Virus record (IMG/VR): IMGVR_UViG_3300042341_000193
Span: 43,054-107,053 of that record
From: a virus
Length of the DNA: 64,000 nt
Strand: one strand, 5' to 3'
The translations under genes were made by a program, and so were the position numbers. Each line of letters starts with the position of its first letter. The stretch's first letter is position 1. The notes below the pieces were generated by a model. It did not search any database. It was not told the DNA's origin and saw nothing but the letters and a program-made list of their open reading frames with translations. Of the stretch, positions 31,563 to 40,955 are shown piece after piece.

Positions 31563-32771
31563 ATGCCACGCTTATCCTTATACCGTCCCGAAAAGGGCAA
31601 TGATTTTAGATTTTTAGATCGTGCAATTAACGAACAGTTCCAAGTAGGCGGAACTGATGTTTTCTTGCACAAATACCTAGGACCAGTTGCACCAGAAGCC
31701 GGTGATGCTACTCCCACTACTCCTGATCAAAGCGGCTCAAGCGTTCCTGAACTCGGTATACAAGATTTATTATTCATGGAAAATAGAGATCGTCATTACG
31801 ATCCAGATGTTTATATTTTGCGTGGAATTTATACATTACAAGATATTGACTTTAATCTAAGTCAATTTGGTTTATTCTTACAGAATGACAATATTATGGT
31901 TACGTTCCATTTACGTGGAACATTCGATGCAATAGGTAGGAAATTAATGGCAGGTGATGTTATTGAACTACCACACCAAAAAGACGAGTATGCATTAGGT
32001 GACGATGCAGTTGCACTAAAGCGGTTCTATGTTATTAGCGAAGTTACTCGTCCAGCAAGCGGGTATAGTCAGACATGGTATCCGCACCTACTACGTGCTA
32101 AATGTCAGCCGTTAGTTGATACACAAGAATTTAAAGAAATACTTGACAAAGAACTTATCGATGCTAATGGAGATGCGACTGGTAGTACGATTAGAGATTT
32201 AATTTCTAATGTCCAAACTAGTATTGATATTAATAATCAAATTATTGCACAGGCAGAAGCAGATGTCGGTCGAAGTGGGTATGATACAGAACATCTGTAC
32301 GTTGTTCCTATGAAAAATGCAGAAACATTAGACGTTGCAGATGTTTCAAATACAGATCTAGATGTTAGTGTTGACAATCCTTCTTTTGATGCAAGTATAG
32401 TTTTAAATTCTCCAGATCACAATTATTATGTAGGATACCTTACAGGGGACGGAGTTCCACCTAACGGCGCTCCGTATGGCTTTGGTATACAGTTTCCTAC
32501 TTCACCCGTCAACGGACAGTTTTATTTAAGAACTGATTATTTGCCTAATAGACTATTTAGGTATGACGGAAGACACTGGATTAAGTTTGAAGATAATGTA
32601 CGCATGACTGTTAGTCAGACAGGCGAAACACAGACTACTGATGCAACAAAGGTCAGAAGAACACAAAAGGCATCGTTTATCAATAACACTAACACTGCTA
32701 CTATTGCTGGAGAAGTCGTTGTTGAGAAACAAGCATTGAGCAAAGCACTAAGACCAAGAGCAGATAATTAA
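31563..32771 (+). CDS. 14: Neck protein (T4 gp14-like), enlarged
   Basis: 402 residues (T4 gp14 is 256). VFLHKYLGP near 32-40, ELGIQDLLFMENRDRHYDPD near 60-79 and the FGLFLQNDNIMVTFHLRGTF stretch near 98-118 match T4 gp14 in order, including its LIYFP-type strand (DVIELPHQ). The C-terminal 130 residues are extra and include FYLRTDYLPNRLFRYDGRHW near 317-336, a short W-D-G module also found in tail proteins. It starts the plus-strand gp14-gp15 operon with no Shine-Dalgarno sequence. Confidence 0.78.
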   Translation: MPRLSLYRPEKGNDFRFLDRAINEQFQVGGTDVFLHKYLGPVAPEAGDATPTTPDQSGSSVPELGIQDLLFMENRDRHYDPDVYILRGIYTLQDIDFNLSQFGLFLQNDNIMVTFHLRGTFDAIGRKLMAGDVIELPHQKDEYALGDDAVALKRFYVISEVTRPASGYSQTWYPHLLRAKCQPLVDTQEFKEILDKELIDANGDATGSTIRDLISNVQTSIDINNQIIAQAEADVGRSGYDTEHLYVVPMKNAETLDVADVSNTDLDVSVDNPSFDASIVLNSPDHNYYVGYLTGDGVPPNGAPYGFGIQFPTSPVNGQFYLRTDYLPNRLFRYDGRHWIKFEDNVRMTVSQTGETQTTDATKVRRTQKASFINNTNTATIAGEVVVEKQALSKALRPRADN

Positions 32772-32772
32772 T

Positions 32773-34170
32773 ATGGACCACTTCTATGACGGCCAAGTAC
32801 GCAGATACTTGACACAATTTATAAATGTAATGAGTAACTTTGCCTACAAAGATACTAAGGGGCAGTTAGTTCAAGTACCTGTTCGATATGGGGACATGAG
32901 CAGACAAGTTGCATCTATACTAAGAAAGAATAGCGAAAACGTTATTCCCAGTGCTCCGTTCATTGCCTGCTACATTAAAGACTTGCAGTTCGATCGTCCT
33001 CGTATGCAGGATCCTACGTTTGTTAGTAAGATCCAAGTTCGTGAACGTGACTGGGATGAAGATGGTCAAGAATACCTAAACACACAAGGTAGCAATTATA
33101 CTGTAGAACGAATGATGCCCAGTCCTTGGTTAATTACCTTTGCCGCAGACATATGGACTACTAATACAGAAATGAAACTTCAACTGTGGGAACAAATTTC
33201 AGTATTATTCAATCCTAGCTTTGAAATTCAAACAACTGATAATTATGTAGATTGGACTAGTCTAAGTGTGTTGGATCTAACAGGACAAACATGGAGTTCA
33301 AGAACAATCCCTCAGGGCGTTAGTGAAGATATTGATATACTAACAATGAATTTTACAGCACCTGTTTGGATAACCCCGCCCGCTAAAGTTAAAAAATTAG
33401 GAATTATCACAAAGATTATTTCTAATGTATATTCTGTAGGTCACGGCACAATTAATTCAGCTTATGATAAAGAAGGTGCTGCAGAAGTTTTTGGGGAAAT
33501 AAGTCCGGATGCTACTATTACTGTAACTCCAGGTAATTATGATCTATTAATATTAAACAATCGAGCAAGATTGATTAATAAAAACGGTCAGGGCGAAAAC
33601 ATAGATATTACCGATCCTAGAAATATTGTGTCATGGCATAAGTTGTTAGATCTGCATCCTGGTAAATTTAGGGCCGGATTGAGTCAATTGAGATTTAATC
33701 AACCTGATAATACTGAAGTCATTGCTTATATAGGATTAGATCCTAGCGACGAATCTTCTATGGTACTAAACATTGATACAGATACTATTCCCAGTAATAC
33801 TACGATAGCTGGTAGAGGAACCGTTGACGCAGTCATTAATCCTGAAAATTATAATCCTACAGGTGTAGCAACTGGCAAAAGATTTTTAATTTTAGAAGAT
33901 ATTAATATTAATAGTGCATATAACACTCCGGGGTATGACGGTCCCGATGCATGGAAGAATGCTGATAACAGCGATTTTCAAGCACATGCAAACGACATTA
34001 TCGAGTGGGATGGTGTTGCATGGAACATTGTATTCAATTCTACTACACAGAGTAATGTGGTCTATATAACTAATTCATATACAGGAACACAATATAAGTG
34101 GGACCAGAAAGCATGGTCTAAAACTTATGAAGGTGTGTATGATTCAAGTTTATGGCGACTAGTACTCTAA
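32773..34170 (+). CDS. 15: Tail completion and sheath stabiliser (T4 gp15-like), enlarged
   Basis: 465 residues (T4 gp15 is 272). It caps the tail and joins it to the neck. The first 215 residues match gp15: HFYDGQVRRYLTQFINVMSN at 3-22 (T4 YFYNSSFRRYATLMGDLFSN), RMMPSPWLITFAADIWTTN near 112-130 and a long strand ending NFTAPVWITPPAKVKK. The remaining 250 residues are an added region ending in IIEWDGVAWNIVF and YKWDQKAWSKTY, like the sheath insertion. It starts one base after the gp14 stop. Confidence 0.78.
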   Translation: MDHFYDGQVRRYLTQFINVMSNFAYKDTKGQLVQVPVRYGDMSRQVASILRKNSENVIPSAPFIACYIKDLQFDRPRMQDPTFVSKIQVRERDWDEDGQEYLNTQGSNYTVERMMPSPWLITFAADIWTTNTEMKLQLWEQISVLFNPSFEIQTTDNYVDWTSLSVLDLTGQTWSSRTIPQGVSEDIDILTMNFTAPVWITPPAKVKKLGIITKIISNVYSVGHGTINSAYDKEGAAEVFGEISPDATITVTPGNYDLLILNNRARLINKNGQGENIDITDPRNIVSWHKLLDLHPGKFRAGLSQLRFNQPDNTEVIAYIGLDPSDESSMVLNIDTDTIPSNTTIAGRGTVDAVINPENYNPTGVATGKRFLILEDININSAYNTPGYDGPDAWKNADNSDFQAHANDIIEWDGVAWNIVFNSTTQSNVVYITNSYTGTQYKWDQKAWSKTYEGVYDSSLWRLVL

Positions 34171-34592
34171 ATCAAATTATTTGTAGCGGCGGTTTATTTT
34201 TAGCAAGAGATACCAAACGATTTCTCTTGCTACAGAGAACTCAAGGAAAAACTGCAGGAACATGGGGGTTAGTGGGCGGAAAGAAAGAGCCTACTGATGC
34301 TACGCCATTTGAAGCATTACAACGAGAGATTGAAGAAGAAGTTGGAAAAGTATCTGGTATTAAAAAAACTGTACCTCTTGAGTTGTTTACCAGCAACGAT
34401 CAAAAATTTCAGTATAATACCTATGTTGTGATTGTAGAAAAAGAATTTCAACCACATCTAAATAACGAACATGCAGGATATGCGTGGTGCAGTTTTAACA
34501 ACTGGCCAAAACCTTTACACCAGGGTGTAAAGAATAGTCTCAATAATAAAATTATTAGAGCAAAAATAGAATTGATATTAGAGTTAGTCTAG
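34152..34592 (+). CDS. Nudix hydrolase
   Basis: 146 residues. It hydrolyses a nucleoside diphosphate linked to some group X. The Nudix box GGKKEPTDATPFEALQREIE then EEVG near 36-59 keeps the REIEEEVG core, but one residue is added before it and the first box Glu is Asp, so it departs from the strict pattern. The substrate is unknown; options include capped RNA, oxidised dNTPs and nucleotide sugars. It overlaps gp15 by 19 bases in another frame and meets the glycosyltransferase tail to tail. Confidence 0.8.
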   Translation: MATSTLNQIICSGGLFLARDTKRFLLLQRTQGKTAGTWGLVGGKKEPTDATPFEALQREIEEEVGKVSGIKKTVPLELFTSNDQKFQYNTYVVIVEKEFQPHLNNEHAGYAWCSFNNWPKPLHQGVKNSLNNKIIRAKIELILELV

Positions 34593-35240
34593 GTCGCTAG
34601 GACCAAAACCGTAAGTTCCTAAGTGGCGTAGTTCTTGACTTAGTGCTGTATCAACTTTGACAGTGTACCCGGCTGCACTGACCTTTTGCCATAGTAACAT
34701 GTCTTCGCCTAAAAAATCATTTGATGCAGGACTCCATCCAAATTCAAACCAAGGTTTCGGAAGTTGATTGAATATTTCAGTTTTCATTAATACACAACCC
34801 ATGCCTATTCCTTCTACGTCCACAAGTTTATCTTGAACTTTAAAGTCTAAGGGATTTTCCCAGTCGCCTATTGTTTCATAAGCAACACCTTTACAGGGAA
34901 ATTGTCGTCTAACGTAATTTCCTGCAACTATAGGTTGATTGTGAGCTAACAGTCTAACAGCAGTGGTTGCTGGAAATACTATATCACTATCTAGCCACAG
35001 CATATATTCAGCCCCTAAATCTAAGGCCATTGTTGCAAGTCTCTCACGTTGTGTAAGTAAGATTGTACTTGCATCCATAAACACATGTGTGTCTAAATCA
35101 TTCATGGTATTAAATTTTACCATTTCAAGTAAGCTCATTGCATGGGCAGAATGCAATGTATCCCGTGTAGGAATACATACTGCTATTTTTCCCTTTTTAG
35201 TTGACCATTTACTTGAAGAAAATACTGAGTTCTTTTTCAT
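34584..35240 (-). CDS. Glycosyltransferase-like protein (GT-A fold)
   Basis: 218 residues. IAVCIPTRDTLHSAHAMSL near 19-37 is the sugar-nucleotide strand. GAEYMLWLDSDIVFP near 78-92 holds the DxD metal motif. GMGCVLMKTEIFNQL near 146-160 and FLGEDMLLWQKV near 177-188 match the acceptor side of family 2-like enzymes. It may glycosylate a virion protein or host surface. It is the last gene of the fibre operon. Its start overlaps the upstream stop (ATGA). Confidence 0.7.
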   Translation of the reverse strand: MKKNSVFSSSKWSTKKGKIAVCIPTRDTLHSAHAMSLLEMVKFNTMNDLDTHVFMDASTILLTQRERLATMALDLGAEYMLWLDSDIVFPATTAVRLLAHNQPIVAGNYVRRQFPCKGVAYETIGDWENPLDFKVQDKLVDVEGIGMGCVLMKTEIFNQLPKPWFEFGWSPASNDFLGEDMLLWQKVSAAGYTVKVDTALSQELRHLGTYGFGPSDLD

Positions 35241-35710
35241 GCGCCTGCTACATCGTTACTAAGTGTTTCGCCCTTAATTACCAATCCGTGGATAGCATTG
35301 ATTAAGTCTTGGGTCCTCTTAGCACACAGTATAAAGTCATTAGGACTTAGTTTGCAAGCGGTTGTCATGGTTTCAAAGCTCAATTTTTCATTTGTAAGAA
35401 CTTCAATTGCGCTGGTTCTTGCCAAGTTCTCAATAAAAGATTCTTTAGAAGCATCTTCATTTAAATTTAAAAGTTCAGAACATTCATCGATGTCCATGTC
35501 GTCTAGTAAATCTGTTAGACGTTCTAGTTCAGAGGCTTCGCCGGGTGTTAATGTAGCACCAGACTCTGATAGAGTTTGGATTCTTTCCAGGAATTTTTTT
35601 AAAATTGTTGGATTTGTTCCTCTATCTGCCCAAATTACGTTATCTAATTCCCACTTGCTAGGGCATTCGTTTACTGATTCTAATAGTTTTGCAATGTTGT
35701 TTGGTTTCAT
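35237..35710 (-). CDS. Unrecognised 157-residue helical protein
   Basis: Start set at MKPNNIAKLLESVNECP, one base after the upstream stop. A longer form starting 90 bases upstream would lie fully inside that gene. The protein is almost all helical and acidic (LTDLLDDMDIDECSELLNLN). No motif. Co-translated between the 76-residue structural-like gene and the glycosyltransferase. Possibly a virion or assembly protein. Confidence 0.5.
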   Translation of the reverse strand: MKPNNIAKLLESVNECPSKWELDNVIWADRGTNPTILKKFLERIQTLSESGATLTPGEASELERLTDLLDDMDIDECSELLNLNEDASKESFIENLARTSAIEVLTNEKLSFETMTTACKLSPNDFILCAKRTQDLINAIHGLVIKGETLSNDVAGA

Positions 35711-35711
35711 G

Positions 35712-35942
35712 TTAATATGTAAAAGGATATGAGCGGCCGCCAAAAGTTTGAGAGAATCTAATCTGGGTTCCGGCTGCTTGGTTAATACCGTAAGTAGCAT
35801 TATTACCTAGGATAGCACTTAACCTAATATTCTGGCCGCCAGACGGCGCATTTCCGGCAGCACCGGGCAGATTGTTAGTATACGCCCTGTTCACTCTTCC
35901 GAATGATAGTTCCGATCCTGTTGCTGGTAAAATTCCTGCCAT
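35712..35942 (-). CDS. Small Gly/Asn-rich probable virion protein
   Basis: 76 residues. MAGILPATGSELSFGRVNRA at the start, then GQNIRLSAILGNN and a C-terminal TFGGRSYPFTY. Small beta-like proteins beginning with LPATGS are common beside phage fibre genes, possibly tip or attachment units. AAGGA and a CATAAATA motif precede it. Confidence 0.5.
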   Translation of the reverse strand: MAGILPATGSELSFGRVNRAYTNNLPGAAGNAPSGGQNIRLSAILGNNATYGINQAAGTQIRFSQTFGGRSYPFTY

Positions 35943-35961
35943 TATGTCCTTGAGGCCCTGA

Positions 35962-35969
35962 TATTTATG
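35962..35969 (-). promoter_or_regulatory. Late-promoter motif CATAAATA
   Basis: Minus strand, 19 bases before the ATG at 35942, giving a short leader with AAGGA. Confidence 0.5.
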
Positions 35970-36007
35970 AGCCCATTTCCTTGTTTATATTAAAATGTGA
36001 CTATGTA

Positions 36008-36358
36008 TTATTCAGTTGGCGGTGCCATAGGCGCTGCTGGAGGTTCAGGCATCCATGATAACTTAACATCTGCTAACACGGATTTTTGCTGATCGATCTG
36101 TTTCTGGATCTGTCCATTAACATGTCGTTCGTAATCGTTTACAACTATAGCCTTGATCCAGCCCATAACATCATCTTCACTTAGTGCCTGAGTCGGGATA
36201 AGCTCTGCGCCTTCTGGTATTGTAAAAGGAGTTGCTCCCGTAAAGACTCCAGAATGTCCATCAGAATCTGTACCAGTTTTTTGCCATGTGGCGTGTACAA
36301 CTTCGCCGTTGCTATTTTGCTTTAATCCTGTAATTTTCCAGGTATACGTAATTGACAT
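36008..36358 (-). CDS. Small fibre-associated protein (116 aa)
   Basis: MSITYTWKITGLKQ, then VVHATWQKTGTDSDGHSGVF near 20-39 and a C-terminal helix, ending in a Pro-rich tail PEPPAAPMAPPTE. Short proteins of this TW...W-x-KTGTD-x-x-G layout are found next to fibre genes in T4-like phages, and I know no function. AGGAG is 7 bases before the ATG. Confidence 0.5.
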   Translation of the reverse strand: MSITYTWKITGLKQNSNGEVVHATWQKTGTDSDGHSGVFTGATPFTIPEGAELIPTQALSEDDVMGWIKAIVVNDYERHVNGQIQKQIDQQKSVLADVKLSWMPEPPAAPMAPPTE

Positions 36359-36374
36359 AATTTCTCCTAATCCT

Positions 36375-39300
36375 TTAGATTAACTTGTTTTTATTTATTC
36401 TATCTTCAAGGTCATCGATGCGTTGACTTTGTTTTTCAATGGTTTTTTGTTGTTCTTTAATTGCTTCAATTAATAACGGAACTAATTTTTCATACTGTAC
36501 TGTTTTATAATATTCACCAGATTTACTATCACCGTCGTCATCAATATCAAACGGTGCGGGTCTAACAATTTCAGGTAGTACGCTTTCAACTTCATCTGCA
36601 AATACACCTGCTTGTCTTTTATTGATGTCGTACCCGTGTTCTCCTGCAATATTGTTCCCTGTATAAGTAATACCAGTTAATTTTTTTACTTTGTCTACGG
36701 CATTTTCGATAACTTGAACGTTGGTTTTTAACCTACGATCTGAATAGTAAGCTGTAATTTCATTAGTTGCTCTAATTTCACCCGTTGTACCCGATGCATT
36801 AGTGCCCAACCCTAAGCTAAGAATCCTGCAGCTACCATCAAACATAGCACCACTATTGAAATATTTACTGTGTTGTGCTTTAGGTTGAATTGTAGTTGTT
36901 GGTGTAAATGTGTAAGTGTAGTATGATGGGTTAGATTCAACAATGTTTCCACCAGCAGAGTTACCATTAAACAATGTTGTATTACCTACAATATTGTAAA
37001 AGTTATAAATTGTTGCGCCACGAAGCCAAATAATCATTCTACTGCTTTCGCTGACCTGTTGCCAGTTTGCAATCAATTGAACGTTTTGATACAAGGATTC
37101 GCAATTTTCATATGTAGAACCAAAGCCCCAGCCGCTGGACTTGTGACTAAAACGTGCGTTCATAGTAGAGAAGTTAACGCCGGTGTATCCAGGGTCGTCG
37201 TATCCACCACGTTCAATCATAAACTCGCCGTATTGTTGTACAGTTGGTCCTGAACCAAGTTGAAATACTACAGGATAAAAATTACTTGTATTGCCACCTA
37301 CAGTAAATGCAGTTCTTTGTGCATCATCAATTCTAGTTGCATATCCGCTAACGCTTCCTGTAATTCTATTAGCGACTGTTAGCCCTACAAAGTTTGATGT
37401 ACTGTTGGGGTCAGCATAGTAACCGGTATTGTTGCTGTCGTAGAAAATTGGAGCACGAATGTCAGTATTATTATATAATGTTCCCCTAGTATCAATAGCG
37501 TACCCTGGATCACCGCCTCCTAATGCTCCCCAGTCGCCCTGAGCGCCGATTCCTATATTTCCGCTAGTATTTGCCCTAAAGAAAGTAACACCGTTGTATC
37601 CAGCAATACCATTGTGTGGATTCCAATCGCCTGCGCTAGAATATCCCATATCTAGGAATGTTCCGGCTCCACCTGTTCCAATAACAAACTGATTACCGAC
37701 GCCGTTGCAGGTAAATTGTATTGTGGGTCCGTGATTGGTATTTGATGTTACAGTATGGTTTAAAGTTAATGCAGGGTACTGACCATGAGCGTGTAGAATA
37801 GGTCTTAGATTAGTATCTTGTAATGAAAAATTAACAGTTGTGCTGCCTACAATAAGTGCATTACCTGCGCTGCCCGATGCGTTACCTGCTATTTTAACCT
37901 GGCCTCCAAGTCGGGTGTCGACTGCAGGGTTAACATAATATGTAGTATCATTACTGTCATAGAATATAGGTGCATCGACACGAGTATCGTTATACAATCT
38001 ACCATATGTTTCAACACCGTTATTTGGTGCTAGATACATGTGAGTATATCTAGTACCTGAATAATCTCCTGTACCTGCGGTAGCGGTATAGAAATACCAC
38101 TGTCCGCCTGTACCCATTCTCATGTACGCTTGTCCAAAACTAGGATTTGGTCTACCAAAGTAATAGACAGGCATGTTAGTGTTCTGACTGTTATCAACGT
38201 TGAAACCAAAGCCTGCCCAGTCCCATGTATTACCTGGTTCACTGCACCACATTTGTAAAGCGGATATACCTGTACCGGCACCGTTGTCTGCGGCGTTCAG
38301 ATGCACTCTAAGTGATGAATCACCGTGCCCAGCTGCTACAGTTAATCTACCGTTGAGTCTCGAGTCACTGCCAGGATCTATATAATATGATGTATCATTG
38401 CTGTCCTCAAATCTAGGTGCTTTTATTGTAGCGTTGAACAGTACACTAGAAGAAGAATCAGAATAAAAACCTCTTAAGGTACCAAACGCAGAGTTACTTG
38501 AAGAATAAAATCCGCCAGCTTCGTAGGCGTAATATGAGCCATCAACTAATGTGTATCCTCGACCACCACTTTCTAAAACTACAAACTCGGCACCTGCGCC
38601 GGTAGTAACACCATTAGTTCTTGTGTATCCGTTAGAAGCTAAATCACCTGCCCAACTACCACTCTGACGCCAAAATCCTAGGCTGTCGATGCCGTCTAAC
38701 AGGTCAGCATTTAATCCAGAACCTGAACCAGAACTACCAGCAACTGAAGTCCTAGGAACAACAGTATCTAAGTTTGTATAAGCTGACAAACTGTTGGTTT
38801 GTAGGATCGACCAGCCTGATCCATAATCGTAATCACCAGTACTATAACCTAACCATAAGTCTCTTGCTAAAATAATAGGATAACTAGAATTAAAGTGCGT
38901 TAATATAATTGCTGTCCTACCAGTACTGATATTTCTACCTACCTGAATAGTAGGAACAATATTAGGATTAGTGCTAGTATACTCCCAGCCTTGAAAACCG
39001 CCATTGCTTTCTGCATTCCAGTAACCACCTAAATTAATACTAGTTTTAGCGTTATTACTAGAATAGTTCTCAAACCAGTTAATGGTAAAGCCGCCCATCA
39101 TGTAGCTGTCTTGCGGAACATTAGTTTCAATAACCGTATAAGTTGCGGCTCCACTATAATCCGAACCGGCAGTAAGTACACCGTCCCAGGTCTTCATTGG
39201 ACCGTTGTCAGAGCCTGTGTAACTGTTGAAGGTACGATAGAATGTGTTTTGGTGTGTAGTAATCTTATCAGCAACTGACATTCTTACCGCACCACTATTA

Positions 39301-40952
39301 GAATCTAATACTCTAAATCCTCGATCGTTATTACCTAAACCGTAATACTTTGCCTGCATCCAATAGACGCTACTGTCATTCGATGACATGCCATATGCAA
39401 AGTTTGGGTCCTCCCAACGTGGCATAAACATGTTAGGTGCATTATAACTAGTTGAAAAGTTTTGAAATCTAGAACCGCTGTAGATATTTTCGTTATAGAC
39501 GTGCTTGTAGGCTTTTACACGCAGATATGTAGCATCATTCATCCACCAGCCACCGCCCCAACCAAAACCTAGTTCTTCGTCTTTTAGGAATGTGCCTGTG
39601 CCGCGACCAAATACAATAGCATCATTGTTTCCTAGCAGTTGAATACTACCGTTTACAAACAATCTATTGTTGGTAAAACTACCTACTAACGCAGTATTAT
39701 CTGAAGTGGTGTATGAGAAGTCACTGGTTCCGATGCCTACAAGACCGTTAGAGCTGATACGCAGTCTTTCTCGACTATATGTTAAATCGTTAGTTGCGTC
39801 TTCGTGTGTATAGAAACGTAGATCTGTTCCCCAGTTAGCTGCTGAATTTGATCGCTGACCACTGATACCAGACCAGTGACTTCCTGGACCTGTGCTAAAC
39901 CATAGACCCACTGAAGTATCATCATTGTTAGTGTTGTCAACCATGATACCTCTCATTGAGGTACCATTAATAGCATTACCACTTGATATGGTTGCGCCTG
40001 CTTCTCGAACGTGCAATCTACTTGTCGGTGACGTAATATTGATACCGACGTTTCCGTTAGTGTCAATGACCATCCGCTGACTACCGCCAGTTGCGTGTGT
40101 AGTTGCAGTATGTGTCCAGAACTGAATTTCAGTTGCAGGGTTAGATTCGTAAATGTTACCACCAATTACAACTTTATTTGAAGTTGCATCAGATAATCCG
40201 CCGATTAATGAGAAGCCAGTAAGGTTAGTAGCTCCGTTATAATGCGCTCCTGTTATGTAAGTCCACTTTGCTGTACCGTTAACATCGTCTCCTAGGTGAA
40301 TATTTCCGCCAGTTGTGTTACCTGCGCCCGCAACATGTAATCTGCTTGTGGGACTGGTTGTACCGATACCCAATCTATTTGTACTAGGGACCCATACTAA
40401 TGCTGAATTATCAACTTTGATAGGCAAGTTACCACTGGTTCCAGAAACAAAAGTCAAATAATGGGTGCTGGCATTTGAAGCATCGTTAGTGATAGTTACG
40501 TTTGTGGAGTTAGTAACTGTTCCAGAAACACTAGATGCTGTAATAGTTCCGCCGACGTTGATGTTTCCACCAACGAATAGATCCTTTGCTATACCTGTTC
40601 CGCCAGCAATTCTTACAACGCCTGTGTTTGTTGAAGTTGCATTTGCTGTACCTGCTACATTGAGATATCCGTTGTACTGTGCAAATCTAATTTCACCAGT
40701 GTCATATACTTCTATGCTGGGAATACCTGTAACGTCATTGACTGCAAACACAGGACCAAACGTACTGTCCGTGATAGAGAATAACTGTCCTACATCACCT
40801 TCAAAACTTAGAGTAGCATCTGTACCAGAATTATAAACTCTTAGAGTAATGGTTGCGCTAGATAGGCTATCAGCACCCGTGAAGTATATAACCGGATCGG
40901 TAGAGGAACCCCTATCCGGTATAATTCTAATGTCGCGATCTGAATTTGCCAT
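36375..40952 (-). CDS. Tail fibre 1 with C-terminal S74 self-cleaving chaperone
   Basis: 1,525 residues. The N-terminal 220 residues are paralogous to the next upstream fibre (shared NATSTNTG and SGNLPIKVD). The shaft has GNVGI-SPTSRLHV repeats, LNADLLDGIDS, and three APIFYDSNDT-x-YY-x-P units spaced through its last third. The S74 intramolecular chaperone starts near residue 1404 (SDRRLK, with Ser and Lys as the expected dyad), has EHGYDINKRQAGVFADEVES and YEKLVPLLIEAIKEQ, and ends in a coiled coil. It guides trimer folding then cuts itself off. AGGAAAA precedes the ATG. Confidence 0.85.
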   Translation of the reverse strand: MANSDRDIRIIPDRGSSTDPVIYFTGADSLSSATITLRVYNSGTDATLSFEGDVGQLFSITDSTFGPVFAVNDVTGIPSIEVYDTGEIRFAQYNGYLNVAGTANATSTNTGVVRIAGGTGIAKDLFVGGNINVGGTITASSVSGTVTNSTNVTITNDASNASTHYLTFVSGTSGNLPIKVDNSALVWVPSTNRLGIGTTSPTSRLHVAGAGNTTGGNIHLGDDVNGTAKWTYITGAHYNGATNLTGFSLIGGLSDATSNKVVIGGNIYESNPATEIQFWTHTATTHATGGSQRMVIDTNGNVGINITSPTSRLHVREAGATISSGNAINGTSMRGIMVDNTNNDDTSVGLWFSTGPGSHWSGISGQRSNSAANWGTDLRFYTHEDATNDLTYSRERLRISSNGLVGIGTSDFSYTTSDNTALVGSFTNNRLFVNGSIQLLGNNDAIVFGRGTGTFLKDEELGFGWGGGWWMNDATYLRVKAYKHVYNENIYSGSRFQNFSTSYNAPNMFMPRWEDPNFAYGMSSNDSSVYWMQAKYYGLGNNDRGFRVLDSNSGAVRMSVADKITTHQNTFYRTFNSYTGSDNGPMKTWDGVLTAGSDYSGAATYTVIETNVPQDSYMMGGFTINWFENYSSNNAKTSINLGGYWNAESNGGFQGWEYTSTNPNIVPTIQVGRNISTGRTAIILTHFNSSYPIILARDLWLGYSTGDYDYGSGWSILQTNSLSAYTNLDTVVPRTSVAGSSGSGSGLNADLLDGIDSLGFWRQSGSWAGDLASNGYTRTNGVTTGAGAEFVVLESGGRGYTLVDGSYYAYEAGGFYSSSNSAFGTLRGFYSDSSSSVLFNATIKAPRFEDSNDTSYYIDPGSDSRLNGRLTVAAGHGDSSLRVHLNAADNGAGTGISALQMWCSEPGNTWDWAGFGFNVDNSQNTNMPVYYFGRPNPSFGQAYMRMGTGGQWYFYTATAGTGDYSGTRYTHMYLAPNNGVETYGRLYNDTRVDAPIFYDSNDTTYYVNPAVDTRLGGQVKIAGNASGSAGNALIVGSTTVNFSLQDTNLRPILHAHGQYPALTLNHTVTSNTNHGPTIQFTCNGVGNQFVIGTGGAGTFLDMGYSSAGDWNPHNGIAGYNGVTFFRANTSGNIGIGAQGDWGALGGGDPGYAIDTRGTLYNNTDIRAPIFYDSNNTGYYADPNSTSNFVGLTVANRITGSVSGYATRIDDAQRTAFTVGGNTSNFYPVVFQLGSGPTVQQYGEFMIERGGYDDPGYTGVNFSTMNARFSHKSSGWGFGSTYENCESLYQNVQLIANWQQVSESSRMIIWLRGATIYNFYNIVGNTTLFNGNSAGGNIVESNPSYYTYTFTPTTTIQPKAQHSKYFNSGAMFDGSCRILSLGLGTNASGTTGEIRATNEITAYYSDRRLKTNVQVIENAVDKVKKLTGITYTGNNIAGEHGYDINKRQAGVFADEVESVLPEIVRPAPFDIDDDGDSKSGEYYKTVQYEKLVPLLIEAIKEQQKTIEKQSQRIDDLEDRINKNKLI

Positions 40953-40955
40953 TCT

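Noticed and set aside
31535-31717. N-terminal extension of gp13 to an upstream in-frame ATG
   Set aside because: It would cross the promoter pair and run antisense to gp14; the extra 61 residues show no gp13 similarity.
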